This document shows, piece after piece, positions 52,496 to 60,285 of a DNA stretch of 64,000 nucleotides. The DNA comes from Mycobacterium kyorinense. GTDB taxonomy: Bacteria; Actinomycetota; Actinomycetes; Mycobacteriales; Mycobacteriaceae. Numbering within the stretch: the first letter of the stretch is position 1; each line of letters begins with the position of its first letter. The stretch is taken from assembly GCF_002101735.1 (NCBI RefSeq), contig NZ_LQPE01000138.1, positions 1 through 64,000 on the forward strand, given 5' to 3'. Made by a program: the position numbers and the translations under genes. A model generated the notes under the pieces. That model searched no databases. It had not been told where the DNA came from and saw only the letters and a program-made list of their open reading frames with translations.

Positions 52496-53875
52496 ATGAC
52501 CTTCGACCTGACACCGACGGCAGCGCAGCACGACCTGGCCAAGCGCACCCACGAGTTCGCCGAATCGGTGATCCGCCCGGTCGCACTCGAGTATGACCAG
52601 CGCCAGGAATTCCCCTGGCCGGTGCTCGAGGAAGCCGCCCAGCAGGGCTTCTACAGTCCGCTGTTCTACCGCGACCTGATCGGTGACCCGACGGGGCTGT
52701 CGCTGCCGATATTCATGGAGGAACTGTTCTGGGGTTGCGCCGGAATCGGTTTGGCGATCGTGATGCCGGCACTGGCGCTCTCGGCGATCGGCCAGGCCGC
52801 CTCCCCTGAACAGATGCTCCAGTGGGCGCCGGAATGCTTCGGAACACCGGGCGACCTCAAACTGGCCGCGCTGGCAATCTCCGAACCCGAGGGCGGCAGC
52901 GACGTCCGCAACCTGCGGACCACTGCCCGCCGCGACGGCAGCGACTGGGTCATCGACGGCCACAAGATGTGGATCGGCAACGGCGGCATCGCGAACGTGC
53001 ATGTGGTGAACGCCGTCGTCGACGAGGAGCTCGGTCACCGCGGCCAGGCGCTGTTCGTGGTCCCGGGCGGCACGCCCGGGCTTGAGATGGTACGCAAGCT
53101 CGACAAGTTGGGCTGTCGGGCGTCGCACACCGCGGAGTTGCGCTTCAACAACGTGCGGGTTCCGGAAGCCAATCTGCTTGGCGGGCAAGAGAAACTCGAA
53201 CACAAGCTGGCAAAGGCCCGCGAAGTGGTCGCCGGTGGGCGAAAGTCGGGTTCGGCCACGCTGGGCACCTTCGAGCAGACCCGCCCGATGGTCGCCGCCC
53301 AGGCGATCGGCATCGCCCGCGCCGCACTGGAATACGCGACCACCTACGCCACCCAGCGCGAAGCGTTCGGCGGCCCGATCATCGACAACCAGGGCATCGC
53401 GTTTCCGCTAGCCGAGCTGGCCACTCAAATTGACGCCGCCCGGCTGCTGACCTGGCGGGCCTCCTGGATGGCTGCTAACGGCATTGCGTTCGACCGCGGC
53501 GAGGGCTCGATGTCGAAGATGGCCGCCAGTGAGGTCGCGGTCCGGGCAACCGAACGCGCCATTCAGACGATGGGCGGCTGGGGCTACATCACCGACCACC
53601 CCGTCGAAAAGTGGTATCGAGATGCCAAGCTGTACACCATCTTTGAGGGCACCAGCGAGATCCAACGCATCGTCATCTCCCAGGCATTGGGTGCCTCGGA
53701 GGGCGCGCCGCCCCTGCATTTCGAGATCGAACCGTCCGGTGGACCGCTGAATCGTATGTTCGGCCGCGGCGCGCCGCTGCGGTCGCGTGCGGCCGAGGCC
53801 GCGCTGTCGGTGCAGGACCGGATTCCCGAGCCGGTCAAGCGAATCGCGATGAAAGTGCTCCGCCCCCCGCGCTGA
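52496..53875 (+). CDS. Acyl-CoA dehydrogenase
   Basis: Predicted 459 aa. Complete ACAD fold: N-terminal helical domain, beta domain with LAISEPEGGSDVRNLRTTAR and WVIDGHKMWIGNGG, and C-terminal helices with AIQTMGGWGYITDHPVEKWYRD and YTIFEGTSEIQRI. The Glu of EGTSEIQR is at the usual FAD-site loop. A C-terminal extension of about 60 residues (after SQALGAS) is basic and Pro-rich. Oxidises an acyl-CoA; the substrate is unknown. Unlinked in function to the ESX genes as far as seen. Confidence 0.9.
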   Translation: MTFDLTPTAAQHDLAKRTHEFAESVIRPVALEYDQRQEFPWPVLEEAAQQGFYSPLFYRDLIGDPTGLSLPIFMEELFWGCAGIGLAIVMPALALSAIGQAASPEQMLQWAPECFGTPGDLKLAALAISEPEGGSDVRNLRTTARRDGSDWVIDGHKMWIGNGGIANVHVVNAVVDEELGHRGQALFVVPGGTPGLEMVRKLDKLGCRASHTAELRFNNVRVPEANLLGGQEKLEHKLAKAREVVAGGRKSGSATLGTFEQTRPMVAAQAIGIARAALEYATTYATQREAFGGPIIDNQGIAFPLAELATQIDAARLLTWRASWMAANGIAFDRGEGSMSKMAASEVAVRATERAIQTMGGWGYITDHPVEKWYRDAKLYTIFEGTSEIQRIVISQALGASEGAPPLHFEIEPSGGPLNRMFGRGAPLRSRAAEAALSVQDRIPEPVKRIAMKVLRPPR

Positions 53876-53883
53876 ATCGCAGC

Positions 53884-54417
53884 CTAGCCCTCCAGATCGT
53901 GGACCACCTCGCGCAGCTGCCGCGCAAGCTGCCGGTCGTACTTGTCCAGATCGGCCAACTGCCGCTTGATGTTCAGTGACTTGGTCGCGGCAACCTGCTG
54001 CAGTTTTAGCGCCGTCACCGGGCTCATCTTGGCAAGCCGATCCAAGACCCGGCCCTGCTGCGCCGACAGCCCGCCGTCCCTGCCCACTTGCCAGCCCTGC
54101 TGCCCGGAATGCTCGACGCCCCGCAGAATGCCGGCCCGCGTCGCCGACAATTCGGATCCGTTCTCGGACAAGGCCTTTTGGACCCGCTGAAGCGCGTCAA
54201 CGATTCGCTGCTGCTTCTCCAGCGTGCGCCCGACTCGTGCGACCGCCGCGTCTGACGCCTGCCCCTCCCAGCCGCCGCGGAGCCGCTCAAGGGCTTCTTG
54301 TCCGACCTTCAGCTGCTGCTGCATCGCCCGCAGATGCGAGCCAACCTGCCCCGCCGCCTGCGTCAACGCGTCGAAATTCGCCTTCTCGACCTCGGCAATC
54401 GTGAACGGGAACGACAT
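53884..54417 (-). CDS. Coiled-coil protein with W-x-G turn
   Basis: Predicted 177 aa, almost entirely helical. GGWEGQASDAA (about 48-58) is a W-x-G turn between two helices, the WXG100 signature. A further 100 residues form long helices with Gln/Lys/Arg-rich heptads (LQRVQKALSENGSEL, then LKLQQVAATKSLNIKRQLADL). Longer than Esx proteins, so more like the N-terminal domain of larger type VII substrates. Its start is 13 bp after the secreted-protein gene. Confidence 0.72.
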   Translation of the reverse strand: MSFPFTIAEVEKANFDALTQAAGQVGSHLRAMQQQLKVGQEALERLRGGWEGQASDAAVARVGRTLEKQQRIVDALQRVQKALSENGSELSATRAGILRGVEHSGQQGWQVGRDGGLSAQQGRVLDRLAKMSPVTALKLQQVAATKSLNIKRQLADLDKYDRQLARQLREVVHDLEG

Positions 54418-54430
54418 GCGCGGCCCCTGG

Positions 54431-55090
54431 TCAGCATTCCCACACTGTGCACAGTTGCGGATTCATCGCGGAGAACACGTCCGCGTCGCTGGGCGCCGCC
54501 CACGCCACCCCGGGGCTTCCGGTCGACCACACAGCCAACTCGGCGACCGAACTGCCGACACTCGCCAGATAGACATGGGCGCTGGTCTGGGTCAACGGCA
54601 CGTCGAGGACGGCAGCCATTTCACTACAGCCGCCTCGTTGCATGCTCGGGCAATGCGAGCGCGGCGTCGTCACCGTCACCTGCGCGCCGGGCGCCGTCGA
54701 TCCGCAGTTGGTCGCGGTGTTCTGCAATGAGGTGAACAACTGATCCGCGGTTTGCCCCATTCGCCACGTGTCGCCGGGGTAGTGAACGATCTGCTGCTGC
54801 AACGACCATGCGTCGAGGCCCTTGTCCACCCGCGCCCGGGCAGCATCGACACCGCCAGCGTCCACCAATCGCTTGTCGGGGGCGCCGACCCGGCAAAGCG
54901 TCTCGACCTGAAAAGCGTTGTCGCCCGGAGCTTCTGCGATACCGGCCAGGTCGGGCCAATGCTGGCTGTCGTCCAGTGGCAGCCGGTTCGCGCTGATCCA
55001 GGCCGCGGCCGGAACAGTGGTCGCGGCCGCGGCGGGAGCCGAGGTAACCGTCATCAGAACCGCCGCCAGCACTGCTGCGCGCCGAGACAT
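54431..55090 (-). CDS. Secreted protein with conserved Cys, unknown
   Basis: Predicted 219 aa. Signal peptide about 1-23 (MSRRAAVLAAVLMTVTSAPAAA), mature part with six Cys (in LCRVG, NCGSTAPG, HCPSMQRGGC and LCTVWEC) that may form three disulfides, ending in Cys. Pattern WPDLAGIAEAPGDNAF recalls the PknH-type sensor ectodomain family, but the match is not certain. ATG 55090 follows the fusion-protein stop by 1 bp. Sec-exported, unlike its ESX-like neighbours. Confidence 0.7.
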   Translation of the reverse strand: MSRRAAVLAAVLMTVTSAPAAAATTVPAAAWISANRLPLDDSQHWPDLAGIAEAPGDNAFQVETLCRVGAPDKRLVDAGGVDAARARVDKGLDAWSLQQQIVHYPGDTWRMGQTADQLFTSLQNTATNCGSTAPGAQVTVTTPRSHCPSMQRGGCSEMAAVLDVPLTQTSAHVYLASVGSSVAELAVWSTGSPGVAWAAPSDADVFSAMNPQLCTVWEC

Positions 55091-55091
55091 C

Positions 55092-55916
55092 TCAGTATCC
55101 CTGCGGGCTGGCGTTGGGATCGGCCTGCGGGATGAGCGCGGCCAGGTTGGACGCATCGCGGGAGACGCCGTAGTGCCCCATCACGTAATTCATCGACGCC
55201 GCAATGTTGGCGACCGGGTCGTAGATGTCGTTCGAGGTGCCCGGCTGGTGATACTGCGCGAACGTCCCGGGAACACACTGCACAATCCCGCGCGAACACC
55301 CGTTTCCGTACCCGTCGGCGACGCTGTACGTCGAATTCGGCGGTTTGGAGTTGACGTCCCAATCGTTGATTGCATTCGGGTCATAGCTCGACTCGCGCAG
55401 GGCCATGGTCAGGTAGCCGTCGATCCAGCGTTGCCGGGCCGCGGGGTCGGTGATCCCGAGCTGGTCGAGCGTCTGGTTGATGTAGTCGCGAGTGGCGTCC
55501 GGTCCGGTCGCGAAGTTGCCCTGCTCGTAGGTCACCTGGTCGAGCGGGATGGGCACCGCTTGAGTGCCCGTCTCGCGGTCCGCCTCGAGCGGAGCTTCCC
55601 GATTCTTGCGGTCGATTTGTTGGCGGGCTTTGTCCAGCTCGCTGCCCAGGTGCTTGTCGGTCTGTTCGTACTTCTCGGCCGCTGATCGCAGTTTGGCCGC
55701 AAGCTCCGATAAATCGTTGCCAACCTGCTTAGACGCATTGTCCAGCGCCGTGCCGGCCTCTTGGCAGGCTGCGCCGGATTGAAAACCCGTGAGGGCGCCG
55801 GTCATGCCGCTCAGCGGCTGCGCCAAAGCCATTCCGGACAGCTCGCTTCCGACTTGTGCGATCGCAGTTGCGGCCGATCGCAGAACCGCCGGATCGACGC
55901 GCAAGCTTTGGGCCAT
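55092..55916 (-). CDS. EspC-like domain fused to lytic transglycosylase
   Basis: Predicted 274 aa. The N-terminal 1-105 region (SLRVDPAVLRSAATAIAQVG, then ELAAKLRSAAEKYEQTDKHL) is an EspC/WXG-like hairpin with a YEQTD secretion motif. The C-terminal SLT-type domain has catalytic Glu175 (MALRESSYDPN) and GTFAQYHQPG and DPVANIAASMNYVMGHYG. The domain is a close paralogue of that at 45784. A type VII signal on a cell-wall hydrolase implies export by an ESX machine. Starts 114 bp from the divergent pirin gene. Confidence 0.88.
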   Translation of the reverse strand: MAQSLRVDPAVLRSAATAIAQVGSELSGMALAQPLSGMTGALTGFQSGAACQEAGTALDNASKQVGNDLSELAAKLRSAAEKYEQTDKHLGSELDKARQQIDRKNREAPLEADRETGTQAVPIPLDQVTYEQGNFATGPDATRDYINQTLDQLGITDPAARQRWIDGYLTMALRESSYDPNAINDWDVNSKPPNSTYSVADGYGNGCSRGIVQCVPGTFAQYHQPGTSNDIYDPVANIAASMNYVMGHYGVSRDASNLAALIPQADPNASPQGY

Positions 55917-56030
55917 ATCGGTGAATCCTAGGGCACCCAGAACCGGTGACCGGACACAAATTCAGTGGTCAACCGGGTCGGGCGGGTACTGTCGCGGTAT
56001 CGGCCCTTATCAGCCGCAGAACGGTAGACG

Positions 56031-57020
56031 ATGAGCAACCTGGAGACCTCGCCAGTCGAAATCGACTGTGCCACTGCGCAAGTGACGGGTGTCGAGGTGT
56101 TGCATCCACGTGATGTGCCGCTGGGCGGGCCGCGGGCAATCCGGGTACGGCGCACACTGCCGCAGCGGCAACGCTCTCTGATCGGCGCATGGTGCTTCGC
56201 CGACCATTACGGTCCCCATGACGTGCGCCAGTCCGCGGGCATGGTTGTGCCGCCGCATCCACACACCGGGCTGCAGACCGTCAGCTGGTTGTTCAGCGGC
56301 GAAATCGAACACCGCGATAGCGCGGGCGTGCACGCCTTGGTTCGGCCGGGCGAATTGAATTTGATGACCGCGGGCGCCGGAATCTGCCATTCCGAAGTTT
56401 CTGTCAACCGGGATGAGGCGCCCGTGCTGCACGGCGCGCAGCTGTGGGTGGCGCTGGCGGACGCCGATCTCAACACCGGCCGCGACTTCACCCACTATGT
56501 GCCCGAACCGGTTTCGCTGCGTGGCGGCGTCGCACGGGTCTTCCTTGGCCAGCTCGATGCTGGCCGCTCACCCGTGCAGACCTTCACTCCCCTGCTCGGG
56601 GCACAACTCGACCTGGATCCCGGCGCAGACGTCACGCTGGACGTCGACCCGGCATTCGAACACGGTGTGCTGTGCGATCAAGGCACGCTCAGCATCCACC
56701 GAAAGGGTTTGGGTATCGGCGACGTGGGCTATCAGGGCCCCGGCAGCTCGTCACTGCGGCTGCACAACGACGGCGACCAACCTGCGCGCGCCCTGTTATT
56801 AGGTGGCACCCCGTTCACCGAACTGTTGGTGATGTGGTGGAACTTCGTCGGTCGCAGCCACGACGAGATTGTCGGCTACCGCCAACTGTGGGAAGACGGC
56901 GACCAACGGTTCGGCGACGTGCCGGGCTACCGCGGCTCGCCTGCGCGGCTGCCCGCCCCTCCCCTGCCGACGACCACGTTGCGGCCGCGCCCGCCGGTGA
57001 ACAGAAAGGAACCCACATGA
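56031..57020 (+). CDS. Pirin-family bicupin
   Basis: Predicted 329 aa. Pirin N-terminal cupin with metal ligands in HPHTGLQTVSWLF (about 76-88) and ELNLMTAGAGICHSE (about 108-122), then the Pirin_C domain with HGAQLWVALAD. Pirins are iron-binding, quercetinase-like or redox-sensing. ATG 56031. Its stop overlaps the GNAT-like start (ATGA). The last 40 residues are Pro/Arg-rich. Confidence 0.93.
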   Translation: MSNLETSPVEIDCATAQVTGVEVLHPRDVPLGGPRAIRVRRTLPQRQRSLIGAWCFADHYGPHDVRQSAGMVVPPHPHTGLQTVSWLFSGEIEHRDSAGVHALVRPGELNLMTAGAGICHSEVSVNRDEAPVLHGAQLWVALADADLNTGRDFTHYVPEPVSLRGGVARVFLGQLDAGRSPVQTFTPLLGAQLDLDPGADVTLDVDPAFEHGVLCDQGTLSIHRKGLGIGDVGYQGPGSSSLRLHNDGDQPARALLLGGTPFTELLVMWWNFVGRSHDEIVGYRQLWEDGDQRFGDVPGYRGSPARLPAPPLPTTTLRPRPPVNRKEPT

Positions 57021-57358
57021 CCACCGACAAGACCGGCGCACAAACCACGGTCAACGCCGAAAACGGCAAATACACCATCGCGGTCGACGGCAAAACCGCC
57101 GGGTACACCGCCGTCGCCGACCGCGACAACCAGCGGGTTTTCTACCACACCGAGATCGACGACGAGTTCGGCGGACGCGGCCTGGCGACCATCCTGGTGC
57201 GAGAAGCGCTCGAAGCCACCCGCGCCGACGGCAAACGCGTCGTCCCGGTATGCCAGATGGTGGCAGGAGTGCTCAAAAAGCATTCCGAATTCAATGACAT
57301 CGCCGATCCGGTCACGCCGGAAATCCTGCGGTGGGCGCAGTCTCTGCCGATGGGTTGA
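57017..57358 (+). CDS. Small GNAT-like acetyltransferase (YjdJ/GCN5-related)
   Basis: Predicted 113 aa. Pattern of the short COG2388 acetyltransferases: FYHTEIDDEFGGRGLATILV (about 42-61), where EFGGRGLA carries the acetyl-CoA-binding R/Q-x-x-G-x-G/A loop, followed by VVPVCQMVAGVLKKHSEF. The substrate is unknown. Translationally coupled to the pirin gene by a 4-bp overlap. No further gene until mycP1, 174 bp downstream. Confidence 0.87.
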   Translation: MTTDKTGAQTTVNAENGKYTIAVDGKTAGYTAVADRDNQRVFYHTEIDDEFGGRGLATILVREALEATRADGKRVVPVCQMVAGVLKKHSEFNDIADPVTPEILRWAQSLPMG

Positions 57359-57532
57359 CGACCTGTCGCGCCAGAAAAACCGGAACGGGCGCGGTCTGAG
57401 CCGTTTTAGGCTTACCGTCGTGCCTGCATGCCGCCGCAGGGGTGAGACGATGTTGCTCTCCACCGGGCGGCTGTGCTTTGTCACGGGCGACGACCCGGCT
57501 CGACCAGGCAATAGATAAGGAAGGGGTGGTCG

Positions 57533-58882
57533 GTGATACGTCGTATCGCCGTAGTGCTGGCGGCGGTGACGCTGGCGGTGCTGAACGCGCCTCCCGCACT
57601 GGCGATCACGCCTCCGGTGATCGATCCGGGCGCCATGCCGCCCGACGAAACCGGCCCGGACCAGCCCATGGAGCAGCGCAAGATCTGTTCGGCGCCCACC
57701 TCGTTCCCGGACGCCAAGTTCGCCGATGCGCCCTGGTCAAATGTCTTTTTGCACGTCGCCGACGCGCAAAAGTTCGCTACCGGCGCCGGGGTGACGGTCG
57801 CGGTGATCGACACCGGGGTGAACGCCTCGCCGCGGGTGCCGGCCGAGCCGGGCGGAGATTTCGTCGACAAGGGCGGCAACGGCCTCTCGGATTGCGATTC
57901 GCACGGCACCCTGACCGCGTCGCTGATTGCCGGCCGGCCGGCACCCACCGACGCATTTGTCGGTGTCGCGCCCGAAGCACGGCTGCTGTCGTTGCGCCAG
58001 ACGTCCGAGGCGTTCCAACCGGTGGGCGCGCGCATCGACCCCAACGACCCCAACAGCACCCCGACGGCCGGCTCGGTGCGCAGTTTGGCGCGCGCGATCG
58101 TGCACGCCGCCAATCTGGGCGCCAACGTCATCAATGTCAGCGAAGCGGCGTGCATCAAGGTGACCCGCCCGATCGACGAATCCATGCTGGGCGCGGCGGT
58201 CAACTATGCGGTCAACGTCAAAAACGTGGTGATAGTCGTCGCGGCGGGCAACACCGGCCAGGACTGCAACCAGAATCCGCCGCCCGACCCGTCGGTCCCC
58301 AACGATCCGCGCGGGTGGAAACAGGTCCAGACGATCGTCACACCGGCGTGGTACGACCCGTTGGTCCTGACGGTCGGCAGCATCGGTCCAGACGCAGCGC
58401 CGAGCAACTTCTCGATGCACGGGCCGTGGCTGGGCGCGGCCGCGCCCGGCGACAACGTGATCGCACTGGGCTACGACGGAATGCCGGTGAATGCGTTGCA
58501 AGGCCAGGACGGCCCGGTTCCGATTGCGGGAACGTCGTTTTCGGCGGCGTACGTGTCGGGGGTCGCGGCGCTGCTGCGCCAGCGATTCCCTGACCTTTCG
58601 GCCGCCCAGATCATCAACCGGATCACCGCGACGGCGCGGCACCCCGGTGGTGGTGTGGACAACTTCATCGGCGCGGGCGTCATCGATCCCGTCGCCGCGC
58701 TGACCTGGGACCTGCCGCCCGGCGCGAAGACGGCCCAATTCAATGTCAAGCAGCTGCCGCCCCCGGTGTACATCCCGCCGCCGGACCGCGGCCCGATCAC
58801 GATGGTCGTCGTGGCGGGCGTTGGTTTGGCGCTGGTATTGGGCCTGGGGGCGCTGGGCCGGCGAGCGCTGAGGCGCCGATGA
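57533..58882 (+). CDS. mycP1: ESX-1 mycosin protease MycP1
   Basis: Predicted 449 aa, very similar to M. tuberculosis MycP1 (446 aa). GTG 57533; signal peptide to about 24 (PPALA). Catalytic Asp93 (AVIDTG), His124 (DSHGT) and Ser335 (AGTSFSAAY) are intact; C-terminal anchor about 418-440. MycP1 cleaves EspB and stabilises the ESX-1 pore. Overlaps eccE1 by 4 bp. Sequence clearly ESX-1 type: unlike MycP2 it lacks the Pro-rich insertion. Confidence 0.96.
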   Translation: MIRRIAVVLAAVTLAVLNAPPALAITPPVIDPGAMPPDETGPDQPMEQRKICSAPTSFPDAKFADAPWSNVFLHVADAQKFATGAGVTVAVIDTGVNASPRVPAEPGGDFVDKGGNGLSDCDSHGTLTASLIAGRPAPTDAFVGVAPEARLLSLRQTSEAFQPVGARIDPNDPNSTPTAGSVRSLARAIVHAANLGANVINVSEAACIKVTRPIDESMLGAAVNYAVNVKNVVIVVAAGNTGQDCNQNPPPDPSVPNDPRGWKQVQTIVTPAWYDPLVLTVGSIGPDAAPSNFSMHGPWLGAAAPGDNVIALGYDGMPVNALQGQDGPVPIAGTSFSAAYVSGVAALLRQRFPDLSAAQIINRITATARHPGGGVDNFIGAGVIDPVAALTWDLPPGAKTAQFNVKQLPPPVYIPPPDRGPITMVVVAGVGLALVLGLGALGRRALRRR

Positions 58883-60267
58883 CGAGCGCGGTGTCCTTGC
58901 GGTTCACCACCGGGCACGGGCTGGTGGCGGCGGCGGTGGCGCCGGCCTGTATCGCGGCGGGGATGAGGCTGGGTTATCCCTGGGTTGGCATCACGCTGGC
59001 GGTGCTGGTGGTTCTGGCGTCCGTGGTCACGGTGCGGGGTAGGCGGCTGACCGGCTGGATTCAGGCGCTGAACGCGTGGCGGCGACGCCGTCGCACCGCT
59101 CCCCCTGCGCCGTCGGAGCCGGCGGTAGGGGCCACCGTGATGCCCGGAGATCACGTGGCGGTGCGCTGGCAGGGCAATCACCTAGTGTCGCTCATCGAGT
59201 TGGTCCCGCGGCCGTTCACGCCGACGGTCGTGGTGAACGGGCAGGCTTACACCGACGACATGCTGGACACCGCGTTGGTGGAGCAGTTGCTGGCGGCGCA
59301 CTGTCCCGACCTGGAGGCCGACGTGGTATCGGCTGGTTACCGTGTCGGTAAGACCGCTCCTGCGAACCTGGTCGGGCTGTACCAGCAGGTGATCGGCCCC
59401 TACCCCGCACCGGCTAATCGCCGGACGTGGATCATGCTGCGGGCCGACCCGGAAGTCACCCGTAAATCGGCGAACCGGCGCGCCGCGGGCGTCGCCGGAC
59501 TGGCCCGGTATCTGGTGGCCTCGACGACGCGGATCGCCGATCAGCTGGCGAGCCATGGCATCGACGCCCGGTGCGCGCGCAGCTTCGATGCTTTCGATCA
59601 GGCCACCGAGATCAGCTTCGAGCGGGAGACCTGGTCGGCGATCAAGGGACGCAGCGCGTTCACCGCGGCCTACACGGCGCCGGGCGGGCCGGACGTGTGG
59701 TGGTCGGCGCAGGCTGACCACACCATCACCCGGGTGCGGATTGTGCCCGGCATGGCTCCCCAGTCGACTGTCCTGCTGACGACGCTGGGGAATCCCAAGA
59801 CTCCGCGCGGGTTTTCGTGCTTGTTCGGTGGGCAGCGCGCGGCGCTGGAAGGCGAAGCGCCGGTCAGCGATCAGCACCATCAGTTGCCGATCGGGTCGGC
59901 GGGCGTGCTGATCGGTGAGACGACAGAGCGCTACCCGGTGTACATGCCGTTCGACGACGTCGACGTGAGCATCAACCTGGGTGATGCGCGGCTGTTTACG
60001 CAATTCGTGGTCCGCTCTGCGGCCGCGGGGGCGGTTGTCACGCTCGAACCGAGGTTTAAGGAATTCGCCGGCTACGTGAACGGCCGCATTGGGCGGGTGA
60101 ACAAGGTGGTGTGGCCGAATGCCACGACCTACCTAAGCCCCCAAAAGGGTATGGCCCGCATCATTCTGCGCCACAATTTCATCGGTACTCCGCGGCACCG
60201 CCAATTGCCGATCCGGCTCATTCACCCGCGTGAGGAAAGCCGCTACCAGGCCGCGCTGGAGAAGTAG
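58879..60267 (+). CDS. eccE1: ESX-1 membrane component EccE1
   Basis: Predicted 462 aa, the M. tuberculosis length, with closely matching segments such as GATVMPGDHVAVRWQGNHLV and ARYLVASTTRIADQLASHGI. Two N-terminal membrane helices (about 12-30 and 33-53) precede the periplasmic domain. EccE1 completes the ESX-1 pore with EccB-D. Overlaps mycP1 (ATGA) and is followed by espB 18 bp later. Confidence 0.95.
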   Translation: MTSAVSLRFTTGHGLVAAAVAPACIAAGMRLGYPWVGITLAVLVVLASVVTVRGRRLTGWIQALNAWRRRRRTAPPAPSEPAVGATVMPGDHVAVRWQGNHLVSLIELVPRPFTPTVVVNGQAYTDDMLDTALVEQLLAAHCPDLEADVVSAGYRVGKTAPANLVGLYQQVIGPYPAPANRRTWIMLRADPEVTRKSANRRAAGVAGLARYLVASTTRIADQLASHGIDARCARSFDAFDQATEISFERETWSAIKGRSAFTAAYTAPGGPDVWWSAQADHTITRVRIVPGMAPQSTVLLTTLGNPKTPRGFSCLFGGQRAALEGEAPVSDQHHQLPIGSAGVLIGETTERYPVYMPFDDVDVSINLGDARLFTQFVVRSAAAGAVVTLEPRFKEFAGYVNGRIGRVNKVVWPNATTYLSPQKGMARIILRHNFIGTPRHRQLPIRLIHPREESRYQAALEK

Positions 60268-60285
60268 GAAACGAGAGGCGACGAC

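Noticed and set aside
52316..53203. 295-codon minus-strand frame opposite the WhiB and acyl-CoA dehydrogenase genes
   Set aside because: Low-complexity Arg/Gln/Val content, no start site with spacing, and both plus-strand genes are well supported.
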